Part shown: positions 1-9,143 of the stretch, piece by piece
Layout of the letters: each line of letters starts with the position of its first letter
Position numbering within the stretch: position 1 is the first letter of the stretch
Source of the DNA: Psychroserpens sp. SPM9
GTDB lineage: Bacteria; Bacteroidota; Bacteroidia; Flavobacteriales; Flavobacteriaceae
Assembly (NCBI RefSeq): GCF_025153525.1
Contig: NZ_JANZNR010000003.1
Coordinates: forward strand, 124,001 to 188,000
Length of the DNA stretch: 64,000 nt
Direction of reading: 5' to 3'
Translations under genes and position numbers: made by a program
The notes under the pieces: model-generated
The model's input: the letters and a program-made list of their open reading frames with translations, nothing else
Database searches by the model: none
Told to the model about the DNA's origin: nothing

Positions 1-1
1 A

Positions 2-331
2 AGCAGTCTTGTTCATATTTTAAAACGTTGGAGTGATGTGACTGAAATAGTTCCTATTGCTGAAAAATGGAAAGGCGGAAAGCTTATTTTGGAACCTGTT
101 GATACAAATCTTCAAGGCAAAGAATTACCAATAGATAATTTCTTTCATAAAATAACAATGGTGCGCGACCGACTGCGAGTTATGGAACAAAAGATTAATT
201 CGAGCAAAAACTTGGATGAGCAAGAAAAGATAGATTTGCAACAATATATCACCCGAAGTTATGGGAGTTTAACCACGTTTAATGTACTGTTTAAATTGAA
301 ATCGCAACAATTTGTTGGGCAGAGAAGTTAG
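2..331 (+). CDS. 3' end of a conserved hypothetical gene
   Basis: This reading frame is open from the left edge of the window, so only the last 109 residues of a longer protein are visible; the GTG at 38 is an internal codon rather than a convincing start. The visible part is hydrophilic and probably helical, with the stretch MVRDRLRVMEQKINSSKNLD suggesting a coiled or helical-bundle tail. There is no signal peptide, membrane segment or catalytic motif in this part. I do not recognise the family. The next gene is on the opposite strand and converges on it, so it is the last gene of its transcript. Confidence 0.6.
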   Translation, partial: SSLVHILKRWSDVTEIVPIAEKWKGGKLILEPVDTNLQGKELPIDNFFHKITMVRDRLRVMEQKINSSKNLDEQEKIDLQQYITRSYGSLTTFNVLFKLKSQQFVGQRS

Positions 332-389
332 TGTTTTACATTGCGGTAATAAATAGAAATCTTGAACTCAGGATTAGTTCTTTAGAAAA

Positions 390-761
390 TTATTTATTTT
401 TAAAATATGCCCTTCTGATGAGCAACCCGTAAATTATAAGAGGTAGTATCAAGCATATAATGACCGATGTTGTTATATAATTGCTTCCGATGCTATCAAA
501 GCTTCTGAGGAAATCGGCCGACGTATCAAACAGACTATTTGAAAACGCTGAAAAATCTGCAATTAGTACAAGTGTCAGTAGACTTAGTGTTAAAAAACTG
601 ATTTTAAAGTAATGCTTGCCTTTAATTTTGTCTATAAGGATTGTCCATGATAAAGGGATAATAATAAACCAAATAATGATATTAATTTCTTTATAACTAA
701 ATCCTGTAAGATTAGCTAAACCCATGAGGCAATCGTACGTAAGGTTAAATAGCTCTTTCAT
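390..761 (-). CDS. Small three-helix membrane protein, unknown function
   Basis: A 123-residue protein with three hydrophobic segments, at about residues 25-45, 53-72 and 93-115, the last followed by a positively charged tail (LLIRRAYFKNK). It is probably an inner-membrane protein. No family is recognised and no catalytic residues stand out. It lies 28 bp downstream of the gene at 790-1560 on the same strand, so the two are probably co-transcribed. It could be a lineage-specific protein of flavobacteria. Confidence 0.6.
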   Translation of the reverse strand: MKELFNLTYDCLMGLANLTGFSYKEINIIIWFIIIPLSWTILIDKIKGKHYFKISFLTLSLLTLVLIADFSAFSNSLFDTSADFLRSFDSIGSNYITTSVIICLILPLIIYGLLIRRAYFKNK

Positions 762-789
762 ACAAAGCGTTTGTTACTATTTAGAACGA

Positions 790-1560
790 TTAAAATACGA
801 CCTCCAATTTGGAATCATCACTTTCATTGATTGCTGTCTGTTCAGTTTTTATATCCTCAATTTCCAGTCCCATAAACAAGAATTTATGAAAGCTAGGAAG
901 TTGGGCGCCTGTACTAGTCGTTATCCAATCACTCCACGAGGCTTCTAATCCGTTAATGGGTAAAATATCTACCCACATTTGAAAACTTTTAGGTGTTCCG
1001 TTGGCGTCAAAATGCCAGAGATAAGAATCGCCAGGTGTGGAACCTCCATTAGTATAAGTCACTAAAAGCGCTTCTTTGTTCGCTTCAGTTTTAACTAATC
1101 TACGTTCGACACCAGGATCAAATACTTTGTAAGGTGCTACCAGCCAAAAACTGTCGTTATTAAAAAGGTCTATTGCTTTTTGAATATAGTTTGCTTTATC
1201 ATCTTCAGTATATTCGTTTTCAGAAATATAAACACGCGCATCCTTAGGATTAGCTAAATTTAATGCTACTCGAATATTTTTCCAGTAGACTTCACAAGTA
1301 TTATTTGCTTTATTCCATTTAAAATGGTGTCGTTTTTTAAAAGTGAATTCAATATAATCGGTTGCTTTATAAGCCTCATAATCCAGCTGGTTTAGCATTT
1401 GAATGGCTAATTGATCGGCTGCTTCACCTTGAGTTCCTAGAGGTAAATCTTCATCGTACTTGAGATACATAAACGCAAAGAATAGAAGTGTAGGTAAGGT
1501 GAAGAAAACGATGATTCCTCCAATGATTTTTAAGATTTTTTTTGGCTTTGGCACTTTCAA
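790..1560 (-). CDS. Membrane-anchored hypothetical protein
   Basis: A 256-residue protein that starts with a basic stretch (MKVPKPKKILK), followed by one hydrophobic helix at about residues 12-33. The rest looks soluble, rich in aromatic residues and beta-prone, and would lie outside the cytoplasm if the helix is an uncleaved anchor. No family is recognised. A TAnnTTTG box 12 bp upstream of the start supports this ATG and makes it the first gene of a two-gene transcript with the small membrane protein at 390-761. Confidence 0.65.
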   Translation of the reverse strand: MKVPKPKKILKIIGGIIVFFTLPTLLFFAFMYLKYDEDLPLGTQGEAADQLAIQMLNQLDYEAYKATDYIEFTFKKRHHFKWNKANNTCEVYWKNIRVALNLANPKDARVYISENEYTEDDKANYIQKAIDLFNNDSFWLVAPYKVFDPGVERRLVKTEANKEALLVTYTNGGSTPGDSYLWHFDANGTPKSFQMWVDILPINGLEASWSDWITTSTGAQLPSFHKFLFMGLEIEDIKTEQTAINESDDSKLEVVF

Positions 1561-1571
1561 TTATTTTGTTT

Positions 1572-1579
1572 CAAAGGTA
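1572..1579 (-). promoter_or_regulatory. -7 promoter box for the gene at 790-1560
   Basis: On the minus strand the bases read TACCTTTG, an exact match to the Bacteroidota -7 consensus TAnnTTTG, ending 11 bases before the ATG at 1560. The short leader this implies is common in the group. No clear -33 TTG was assigned. Confidence 0.5.
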
Positions 1580-1626
1580 GGGAAAAATGTGGTGTATTTC
1601 TGAAGCAAATTCAGAATGAAACTTCG

Positions 1627-2529
1627 TTAGTTTAATTTTGATTTAACGCCTTTTGCTAAATATAATGCAGCTTCTTTATGGTATCTAAACCATAATTCGG
1701 GTTCAATAAGTTCTAATTCTGAAAGCGCAATATGTCCATTGTTATCTTCAAAAATATCAACTCTGGCATAAATTGGTAATTCGATACAAGCTAAAACGGC
1801 AGCTTCAGCAAAAGTAATTTCATGAGCTGTAGGTGTATAGTCTTGAATACTTCCGCCAAAATCATCTTGAACTCTAAAATCACCTGTCTTAGCTGTTTTT
1901 AAAATTGCATGCGTAAAAGTTCCGTTGAACACCATCATAGAAATTTCGCCTTTGGCAACAATATTATGCTGAAAGGGTTGTAGCATCATGGCTTCTTCTT
2001 GTATTAACTCCTGAAAAATGGGTTCGTAAGTGTTTAAATTTTCTAAATTTAGTTTATAGGTATGTCGTGCCGCTCCAGAAATACAAGGTTTTAAAACGGT
2101 TTCGTCCCAATTGAGTATGTGATGCAATTGCTCAAGTGTGACCTTTGCGCCTTGTTCTATAAAATGACTTTCAGCTATATGAATCCCTTTGTTTTGTAAA
2201 TCTAAAAGGTAATGTTTATCGATGTTCCACCGGATTATCGCTTCAGAATTTAAGAGTAAGGTTTGTTGTGATACCATTTCTAACCATTCTGAAAATTCAT
2301 TAAACCGATCAAAATAATCCCAGGTTGTTCTAAATAATACGGCTTTGGTAGATGACCAGTTAAAAAACTGATCATCCCAAGCAAGTCTCAATGTTTTGAG
2401 TCCGATTTGTTCTAAAGCATGATAGACTAAACGATCTTCATAGTAAACGTTGTGTTTGTAAGCGTCGGTTTTAGAATCATTGAGATAGCGGCTATCTGTC
2501 AAGATCACCACGTCATATTGTGTATTCAA
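1627..2529 (-). CDS. ATP-grasp enzyme (RimK/glutathione synthase-like)
   Basis: A protein of about 300 residues with the layout of ATP-grasp carboxylate-amine/thiol ligases: an N-terminal nucleotide-fold strand (YDVVILTDSRYLN), a central ATP-binding part with the LKPCISGAARHTYKL loop, and a C-terminal metal-binding segment (ARVDIFEDN ... LSELELIEPELWF) with the acidic and Asn/Glu residues expected for Mg-ATP. Substrates are unknown. The start is uncertain: the only upstream ATG, at 2601, would overlap the preceding protease gene by 71 bp, whereas a TTG at 2529-2527 lies one base after the protease stop codon and gives the N-terminus typical of the fold. I chose the TTG. It is probably co-transcribed with the protease. 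Confidence 0.75.
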   Translation of the reverse strand: MNTQYDVVILTDSRYLNDSKTDAYKHNVYYEDRLVYHALEQIGLKTLRLAWDDQFFNWSSTKAVLFRTTWDYFDRFNEFSEWLEMVSQQTLLLNSEAIIRWNIDKHYLLDLQNKGIHIAESHFIEQGAKVTLEQLHHILNWDETVLKPCISGAARHTYKLNLENLNTYEPIFQELIQEEAMMLQPFQHNIVAKGEISMMVFNGTFTHAILKTAKTGDFRVQDDFGGSIQDYTPTAHEITFAEAAVLACIELPIYARVDIFEDNNGHIALSELELIEPELWFRYHKEAALYLAKGVKSKLN

Positions 2530-2530
2530 A

Positions 2531-5500
2531 TTAGTTGTCGTTTTTATAGCCTTTAGGTCGCATTGATCGTATTGGTGCTTCAGGTTCAGGCATGAGTTCA
2601 AATTCGTTATTTCTAAGTTGTTTCATCGCTTCTTCAACAGCACGTTCGAGTTGAGGGTCTCTACCTTCAGTAACTAGTTTTGGGTGTTGAATCACTTCTA
2701 TATCTGGTGCAATACCTTCACCTTCAACTGCCCAATTACCGTCAATGTCATAAAACCCACCACGTGGTGCTACCATTCGTCCGCCATCAATAAAACGCGG
2801 TGTGTCCCAAGTACCTACGAGTCCGCCCCAAGTTCGGGTACCGACTAAGGTTCCAATATTAGCCATTTTAAACATATATGGTAATAAGTCACCTCCAGAT
2901 CCGGCGCGCTCATTAATAATCATCACTTTAGGTCCCCAAATTCCAGCCATAGGTGTGGTCCAAGGTCTGTTGGTTTCAGTTTTACTATTAAAATATCCGA
3001 AGAGTTTACGATTCATAATATCAATCATATAATCTGCGGCAGAACCTCCACCATTATTGCGTTCGTCAATAATAGCGCCTTTTTTATCTTGTTGTGAAAA
3101 ATAGTAGCGGTTAAATGAAGTAAAACCACCGCCACCCGTATTGGGTACATAGACGTAAGCTAATTTTCCGTTAGATAATTCATCGACTTTCCGACGATTG
3201 CTTTCAACCCATTCTACATAACGTAAATTACGCTCACTGCTCACAGGTTTAATTAAAACTGTTTGCGCACCATCCATTGAAGGTTTGCTGTTAAAAGTGA
3301 TATTAATTTCACGACCTGCAGTTTGTTCTAACAATTGATATGGATTAGTAGTTGTGGTTAGTTTTTGACCATTGATAGCCACAATGTAATCGCCTTCGTT
3401 TATATTAATTCCTGGTTGTGCAAGCGGAGCATTAGTGCCAGGATTCCAACGTTCACCAGTGTATATTTTCGCGATTTGATAATTGCCATTTACTGATTTG
3501 ATATCGGCACCCAATAATCCCACAGGAACAAAATCTACATTTGGCATATCGCCACCAGACACATAGGAATGCCCAACTGCAACTTCACCACTCATAATAT
3601 CAACCACATAATTTAAATCGGTTCTGTGTCGTACATGGTCAATCCAAGGCGCATACCATTTATAAACATCGTCCCAAGGTGCGCCATGTACATTATCAAC
3701 ATATAAGAAGTCACGCATAAAACGCCAGCCTTCTTTAAAAATTTGGTGGTATTCTTCTTGGGGATTGATTTTTATTTTAAGGTTTGTATCAATTTTATCT
3801 TTAGAGAAATTAGGTTTTCCTTTGGTTGAAGAAATAGCCCATTGTCCGTTTTTATTAATTAAAGCCGATTTTCGGTCTTCGGAAATAATTAAATTTGAAA
3901 TCCCCTCAACAAATACTTCGGCTTCATCTTTTTCGGTATCAAAATCATGAATTTTGAGTCCGTCATCACCAACTTCAGCCACAAAGACATGTCCTTGCGG
4001 TGCTTTGGCAAGACCCACATAATTGCCATTAGGAAGGCTTAAAGGAACGGCTCTATCAAAGAGTCCTTTGGCATCAATAGTAACCGTTACACTTGAGGTT
4101 TGGTCATCTTTTTTGTCTTTAGACTTATCTTTATCAGCATCATCTTTGTCCTCTTTCTTTGCTTCGGAAGCTTCTTCATCAGATTTAATATGATTGGGTG
4201 CTTTGTCTTTTGAATTTAACACAACGGCATATAAGCTACGCGTTGTTTCTGGATCATAAGAACTCATATCTAACCAGCCCGTTGCTAATCCGTAATCTGT
4301 ACTAGCTAAGGTGTAAAGGTATTTTCCTGAAGCATCCCAAACCGGACTAATCGCATCGGCTATAGGATCGGTAATCGCTGTGATTTTTTTAGAATCTATA
4401 TGGTAGGCATAAATAGATTTAAAACTAGAATTATTTTGCTTGGCGTAGGCAATCCATTTGCTATCTGGGGACCAGACAGGATTCATGGATCGTGTTGGAT
4501 GTGCATAACCTTCGGTATCCACTTTGATTGCTTTTTTAGACTCTAAGTGAATGACCCAAATATTGAAGTCGGTATCGGTATAGGCTAAATGTTTTCCGTC
4601 AGGAGACCAATCTGGTTGAAAATAAAAGGTGTTATTAGGGAGTTTGATAGACGATTGATTTTGTCCATCCTGATCAGCAATGACCAATTGGTATTCACCA
4701 CTTTGATCAGAAAACCAGGCAATTTTATCACCTTTAGGTGACCAAATTGGAGCTCTGTCTGCAACACCAGAAGTATGGGTTAGATTTCTCCAAGTACCAT
4801 TTTCTTTAGGAATTGTAAAAATGTCGCCACGATGTTCAAAGATGGCGCGCTTCCCGTTTGGCGATATATTAGGATTTGATAATTGTCTGCCTGAAACATT
4901 TTCCCATCGGGTACGAGAAAAATTCAAATCGGCTTTAACTTCAATTTGTAATGTTTTTATACTACCATCAGCAGGATTTAACGTGTGTAATAATCCGCCT
5001 TGTTCGTATACAATCTTATCCTTACTAGCATCTAAACTTTTGACATCAAATTTTTTATGAAAGGTAAGTTGTTTTTCAGTTTTTGTTTTAGGATCGAAGG
5101 ACCAAATATTACTGGTGTAATCACGTTCAGAAAGATAATAGACCGTTCCGTTGAGCCAAACAGGATAAAGGTGACGCTCTTTATCAGCTTGAGGCGTGGT
5201 TATGAGTTCTTTCGTTTTTAAATCTACAATCCATATTGGCATGGCTTGGCCACCACGATAATTTCGCCATTCGGCATCCCAAGAGGTAATAGGCGTATAG
5301 GCGATGTGTTTACCATCGGCAGAAATTTCACCATAAGCCGCACGTGGAATATTGACAGCTTCAGGTAAACCTCCTTTAGTAGATACGGTAAAAAATTTAT
5401 TGGTTTGTGTTGGTTTTGCTTCGCGATTGGAACGGAATAATATAGTGCCTTCAGGTGTCCAGCCTTCTACAAAATCACCTGCAGAATGATAAGTTAAACG

Positions 5501-5788
5501 CTTAGGTTCTCCACCTTCACTAGGAATGATAAAAACGTCAAAATTCCCATCATATTGAGCTGAAAATGCAATCCATTTACCGTCGTTAGAGAAATGCGGA
5601 TTCAATTCGTAACCATCGTCGCTTGTAAGTCTAATAGCAGTGCCACCGTTGACCGAAGCTTTCCAGAGGTCGTTGGCATAAACAAAAACAACATCGTTGC
5701 CGTGTAAAGTAGGTTGGCGTAATAATTTGGTTTGCGCAGAGGCAATAATAGAAAATAAGCCCAGAGCGGCTCCTATTAATCGTTTCAT
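2531..5788 (-). CDS. Tricorn-like S41 family protease with beta-propeller and PDZ domain
   Basis: A 1085-residue exported protease. Residues 1-19 are a signal peptide ending in ASAQ. Roughly residues 25-500 hold TolB/WD40-like propeller repeats (NGKWIAFSAQ, GDKIAWFSDQ, DGKHLAYTD, DSKWIAYAK). A charged Asp/Lys linker sits near 540-560, a PDZ-like domain near 770-840, and an S41 peptidase domain at the C-terminus. The catalytic serine is probably S964 in the GSGGD motif, with H740 in VGHSYVSGGD as the matching histidine. Both lie where the archaeal tricorn core has them, and the length is like tricorn. The expected role is breakdown of peptides in the periplasm. The gene is followed directly by the ATP-grasp gene. 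Confidence 0.9.
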   Translation of the reverse strand: MKRLIGAALGLFSIIASAQTKLLRQPTLHGNDVVFVYANDLWKASVNGGTAIRLTSDDGYELNPHFSNDGKWIAFSAQYDGNFDVFIIPSEGGEPKRLTYHSAGDFVEGWTPEGTILFRSNREAKPTQTNKFFTVSTKGGLPEAVNIPRAAYGEISADGKHIAYTPITSWDAEWRNYRGGQAMPIWIVDLKTKELITTPQADKERHLYPVWLNGTVYYLSERDYTSNIWSFDPKTKTEKQLTFHKKFDVKSLDASKDKIVYEQGGLLHTLNPADGSIKTLQIEVKADLNFSRTRWENVSGRQLSNPNISPNGKRAIFEHRGDIFTIPKENGTWRNLTHTSGVADRAPIWSPKGDKIAWFSDQSGEYQLVIADQDGQNQSSIKLPNNTFYFQPDWSPDGKHLAYTDTDFNIWVIHLESKKAIKVDTEGYAHPTRSMNPVWSPDSKWIAYAKQNNSSFKSIYAYHIDSKKITAITDPIADAISPVWDASGKYLYTLASTDYGLATGWLDMSSYDPETTRSLYAVVLNSKDKAPNHIKSDEEASEAKKEDKDDADKDKSKDKKDDQTSSVTVTIDAKGLFDRAVPLSLPNGNYVGLAKAPQGHVFVAEVGDDGLKIHDFDTEKDEAEVFVEGISNLIISEDRKSALINKNGQWAISSTKGKPNFSKDKIDTNLKIKINPQEEYHQIFKEGWRFMRDFLYVDNVHGAPWDDVYKWYAPWIDHVRHRTDLNYVVDIMSGEVAVGHSYVSGGDMPNVDFVPVGLLGADIKSVNGNYQIAKIYTGERWNPGTNAPLAQPGININEGDYIVAINGQKLTTTTNPYQLLEQTAGREINITFNSKPSMDGAQTVLIKPVSSERNLRYVEWVESNRRKVDELSNGKLAYVYVPNTGGGGFTSFNRYYFSQQDKKGAIIDERNNGGGSAADYMIDIMNRKLFGYFNSKTETNRPWTTPMAGIWGPKVMIINERAGSGGDLLPYMFKMANIGTLVGTRTWGGLVGTWDTPRFIDGGRMVAPRGGFYDIDGNWAVEGEGIAPDIEVIQHPKLVTEGRDPQLERAVEEAMKQLRNNEFELMPEPEAPIRSMRPKGYKNDN

Positions 5789-5883
5789 ATTTTGGTTGGA
5801 TTGATTATCTTCTAAAGATACAAAATAGATGAAATGATTTTTTTAAAGATGTGTTAAAATGAAATTCTCAACGTCAATCAGGA

Positions 5884-6672
5884 TTAATCATAATATTCCA
5901 AAGTAAAGAAGCTACCATCATCTAAGTTATATTTTGTGACGTAATTATCAGTATCATATTCAAAAGTATACGCATAGGTTGTGCTGTCTGATATAAGATT
6001 TAGACAATTATTATTGGAAAGGTAAAAACCAGGAAGACTAATAGCATCCCAAGAAAACAATCGTTCGGTTACTTGTTTATCGTCATCCCATTGAGTAATG
6101 CTGTTATGGTATTCATATACCACTTCGTTGATTGCTGAGTCGTAAGATATTTCATTAAAGGTGATAAGATTTCCATCAGAATTATGCGCATACTCTTGAA
6201 CAAAATGAATATTGCCATTGAGGTTGTACGTTTTATAGGATTTCAGTAAGTGTCCTGAAAATGTATACTCAAAAGTCTGCTCCATATAAGTATCTCCTGA
6301 ATCTGTGAAAATAGTTCTCGTTCCGGTAGCGTTATTTGATGTAAATTCAAGAAACTGTAATTCAGAGTTTACGATTTCATCTCCCGATTGCTCTCGCTTA
6401 AGTATGTTTGAGATTTTGTCATTTTGATAGCTTATAAAAGTGCTGTCATTGGCTTCTTCATTAATAAAAGCAATATCACTATGAACGATTAACTCCAAAC
6501 GATTTGATGCGTCGTAAACATATTTTTCTGAATAGCCATTACTCCATGAAATCTGTTTTAATTGCTTGGTAACCGTTGGGTCAGTTTGATCATTAGGATT
6601 GTCGCTATCTGAAGAACAAGCCAAAATCATTAATGCCATTAAAATTCCTAGGGTGAATTGTGATAGTTTCAT
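5884..6672 (-). CDS. Lipoprotein with YD/RHS-like repeats, unknown function
   Basis: A 262-residue lipoprotein: the signal peptide ends in the lipobox MILACSSDSDN with an acid-rich start after the Cys, fitting surface-exposed Bacteroidota lipoproteins. The mature part has repeated short segments of the form 'YDASNRLELIVHSD', 'NSDGNLITFNEISYD' and 'YDTDNYVTKYNLDDG', which resemble YD/RHS-type beta repeats. No enzyme motif is visible. A TAnnTTTG box lies 38 bases upstream of the start. It appears to be a single-gene unit between the protease and ggt. Confidence 0.65.
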   Translation of the reverse strand: MKLSQFTLGILMALMILACSSDSDNPNDQTDPTVTKQLKQISWSNGYSEKYVYDASNRLELIVHSDIAFINEEANDSTFISYQNDKISNILKREQSGDEIVNSELQFLEFTSNNATGTRTIFTDSGDTYMEQTFEYTFSGHLLKSYKTYNLNGNIHFVQEYAHNSDGNLITFNEISYDSAINEVVYEYHNSITQWDDDKQVTERLFSWDAISLPGFYLSNNNCLNLISDSTTYAYTFEYDTDNYVTKYNLDDGSFFTLEYYD

Positions 6673-6709
6673 TTATTCAAATTTGTCTTGATTGAAATTG
6701 TATTTTTTA

Positions 6710-6717
6710 CAAATATA
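6710..6717 (-). promoter_or_regulatory. -7 promoter box for the lipoprotein at 5884-6672
   Basis: The minus strand reads TATATTTG here, matching TAnnTTTG exactly, about 37 bases before the ATG at 6672. Confidence 0.55.
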
Positions 6718-6752
6718 ATTTTTTGATTGATTTAGCAGTCCTGAAAGTAGAT

Positions 6753-8471
6753 TTAAAAGCCAACAGCTTTATCGTCACCTCGATAGTCGGCACCTCCTTC
6801 TAAAGTTCCATTTTCTAATATAAGAATCGCATCTACTTTACCAATGACTGGTGTGCGTTTTTCATTGATGGTATAGCCTTTGGCTTTGAGTTGTTCCAGT
6901 AATATAGCATCAAAACGTTTAGGTTCAATTCTAATTTCTTCAGGTAGCCATTGGTGGTGAAAACGAGGCGCGTCAACAGCTTCTTGCATGGTCATTTTAT
7001 ATTCATGGACATTTAAAATTGTTTGTAAAACTGAGGTGATTATGGTAGAGCCTCCAGGGGTTCCAACAACCATATAAAGATCGCCGTTTTTTTCAACAAT
7101 CGTTGGTGTCATTGCGCTTAACATTCGTTTTTGTGGTGCGATGGCGTTGGCTTTTCCGCCAAGGAGCCCATACACATTAGGAACACCAGGTTTACTACTA
7201 AAATCGTCCATTTCATTATTGAGAAAAAAGCCTAATTCGTCCACAAAAAGCTTAGAGCCATAAGCGCCGTTTATAGTTGTAGTAACGGCAACGGCATTAC
7301 CAAATTGATCGACTATGGAATAATGCGTCGTTTCTTCATGTTCTTGATACTGAACACCTTCTTTTATGGTCATGGTGTAATTAGGTAGTGTCCCATACGT
7401 TATCGCTTCAGAAGGGATTGCCTTTTCAAATGAAAAGTTAGCCATTCGGTTTTGTAAATAGGTGCTGTCTAGTAAATCGGTTATTGGAATGTTCACAAAA
7501 TCGGGATCACCTAAATAATAGCTCCGATCAGCATAAGCTTGTTTTTCGGCTTCAACCATTATTTGAATAGCTTCCAGCGAATTTTGACCGTATTGCCCAA
7601 CATCATAAGGTTCAATCATTTTCATAATTTGCGCAAGGCAAAGTCCGCCAGAAGAAGGAGGTGACATTGAAATAATTTTAAGCTCATCATAATTGAAACT
7701 AATCGGTTCACGCCATTGAGCTTCGTATTGCACTAAATCTTCAATAGTAACAATTCCACCTTTTCTGTTTAAATAATCAACAAGTTGCGTTGCTGTTTGT
7801 CCGGTATAAAATTCGTCACGACCATGTTCAGCAATACGTTTTAAGGTTTCGGCGAGAGCAGTGTTTTTAAAGGTTGAATGGGCTGCAATCTGTTTGTTAA
7901 TAAGCGTTTGTTTGCCGTTTACAGCTGTAATGATACTATCATATTTCTGAAAACGCTTGTGTTGTTTTTCGGTGACTATAAATCCGTTTTGAGCAAGTTC
8001 AATAACGGGTTGTAATAGCGTTTTAATAGGCAAACTTCCAAATTTTTCATGAGCAGCAAAAATACCAGCAACGGTTCCTGGAACACCAACGGCGTAGGCA
8101 CCTACGGTACTTTTATTAGGAATTACATGACCAAGAGAGTCCAAATACATGTCTTTACTTGCGGCCAAAGGTGCTTTTTCACGATAGTCGAGCGCGCCAG
8201 TTTCACCAGTATTGAGGCGATATATCATAAAACCACCACCGCCTAAATTTCCAGCATAGGGATAAGTGACAGCCAAGGCCATTTCTGTAGCAAACATTGC
8301 GTCAAAAGCATTGCCACCTTGTTCGAGAATGGCACTTCCAATTTTAGAGGCTTCTTCACGTGCCGAAACAACCATGGCATGCTGAGTTGTGAGTCCGCGT
8401 TTCGATTCAACATTTTTCTTGCAGGATAAGATGCTTAAACCGATTATGATTAATAGATAGTTAATCTTCAT
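6753..8471 (-). CDS. ggt: Gamma-glutamyltransferase (lipoprotein)
   Basis: A 572-residue member of the N-terminal-nucleophile gamma-glutamyltranspeptidase family, which cleaves glutathione and transfers or hydrolyses the gamma-glutamyl group. The N-terminus is a lipoprotein signal (LSILSCKKN), so the enzyme is membrane-anchored outside the cytoplasm. Family motifs are clear: GGNAFDAMFA and NLGGGGFM near the start, SPPSSGGLCL in the middle, and the autoprocessing site EETTHYS, where T381 would become the N-terminus and nucleophile of the small subunit. MTPTIVEKNG and GTPGGSTI follow in the small subunit. The gene overlaps the end of the upstream acpH-like gene by 11 bp, so the two are likely co-transcribed. 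Confidence 0.93.
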   Translation of the reverse strand: MKINYLLIIIGLSILSCKKNVESKRGLTTQHAMVVSAREEASKIGSAILEQGGNAFDAMFATEMALAVTYPYAGNLGGGGFMIYRLNTGETGALDYREKAPLAASKDMYLDSLGHVIPNKSTVGAYAVGVPGTVAGIFAAHEKFGSLPIKTLLQPVIELAQNGFIVTEKQHKRFQKYDSIITAVNGKQTLINKQIAAHSTFKNTALAETLKRIAEHGRDEFYTGQTATQLVDYLNRKGGIVTIEDLVQYEAQWREPISFNYDELKIISMSPPSSGGLCLAQIMKMIEPYDVGQYGQNSLEAIQIMVEAEKQAYADRSYYLGDPDFVNIPITDLLDSTYLQNRMANFSFEKAIPSEAITYGTLPNYTMTIKEGVQYQEHEETTHYSIVDQFGNAVAVTTTINGAYGSKLFVDELGFFLNNEMDDFSSKPGVPNVYGLLGGKANAIAPQKRMLSAMTPTIVEKNGDLYMVVGTPGGSTIITSVLQTILNVHEYKMTMQEAVDAPRFHHQWLPEEIRIEPKRFDAILLEQLKAKGYTINEKRTPVIGKVDAILILENGTLEGGADYRGDDKAVGF

Positions 8472-9069
8472 GAGCTAATTGAATTTCAAGGTCTTGTAAG
8501 GTTATTTTTGAAAAGGCGATTAATTCTTTAAAAAATGCGGTGAATTCAGTGTCAAATTCGGTGTAAAATTCTTTGAGTTCTACTGTGGCTGTATCCATAC
8601 CAGATTTATTCTGTGTTCTTCTATTCATTCCATCTAAAACCTTTTGAATACCTTCAATTTTCGCATAACTCAACAACCAGTTTCCGGCAATCATATGCGG
8701 CATCATTTTTTGAATCCGTACAGGAAGAATTTCAAAATGCTTTCCGAGTAAATCATAGAAACTATCAATATATTCAGCAAGAGGAATTTCAGAATAATTA
8801 GCCCAATTTTTTGCAAGAAAATGGTCGTATAAAATATCGACAATTACACCACTGTAATGCCCGTAATTTTTGTGTAAACGTTTGGTGCTTTGTCTTACTA
8901 TTGGATGCGCATCGGTAAAGGTGTCGATTTGACGATGGAGCAGGATGCCTTTTTGAATTCCGATAGGAAATTTTTTGTAACGCTTTCCTCGAATTCCATC
9001 AGCAATAAAATTACCAATTGTGATTTGATCGTCGTTGTTAGATAGATAAATATGGGCTAAAAAATTCAT
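8461..9069 (-). CDS. acpH: Acyl carrier protein phosphodiesterase
   Basis: A 202-residue protein of the ACP phosphodiesterase (DUF479) family, which removes the 4'-phosphopantetheine from holo-ACP. The family N-terminus is well kept: MNFLAHIYLSNND, then GNFIADGIRGKRY, and GILLHRQIDTFTDAHP with the His/Asp residues thought to bind the metal. DHFLAKNW follows near residue 83. Length is normal. The 3' end overlaps ggt by 11 bp. It diverges from glmM, with about 75 bp between them holding both promoters. Confidence 0.85.
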   Translation of the reverse strand: MNFLAHIYLSNNDDQITIGNFIADGIRGKRYKKFPIGIQKGILLHRQIDTFTDAHPIVRQSTKRLHKNYGHYSGVIVDILYDHFLAKNWANYSEIPLAEYIDSFYDLLGKHFEILPVRIQKMMPHMIAGNWLLSYAKIEGIQKVLDGMNRRTQNKSGMDTATVELKEFYTEFDTEFTAFFKELIAFSKITLQDLEIQLAHED

Positions 9070-9116
9070 TGGTGTAATTTACGAATTGTGAGTTAAGAAT
9101 TACAGTTTTGAAATAG

Positions 9117-9124
9117 TATATTTG
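9117..9124 (+). promoter_or_regulatory. -7 promoter box for glmM
   Basis: TATATTTG matches TAnnTTTG exactly and lies 19 bases before the glmM ATG. A TTG near 9086-9088 is a possible -33 element but is a weaker call. Confidence 0.6.
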
Positions 9125-9143
9125 CACAAAATATGAACATCTT

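Noticed and set aside
724-948. 74-aa plus-strand ORF
   Set aside because: It is a shadow of the two minus-strand genes; composition is not protein-like, and the minus-strand frames have a promoter and membrane segments.
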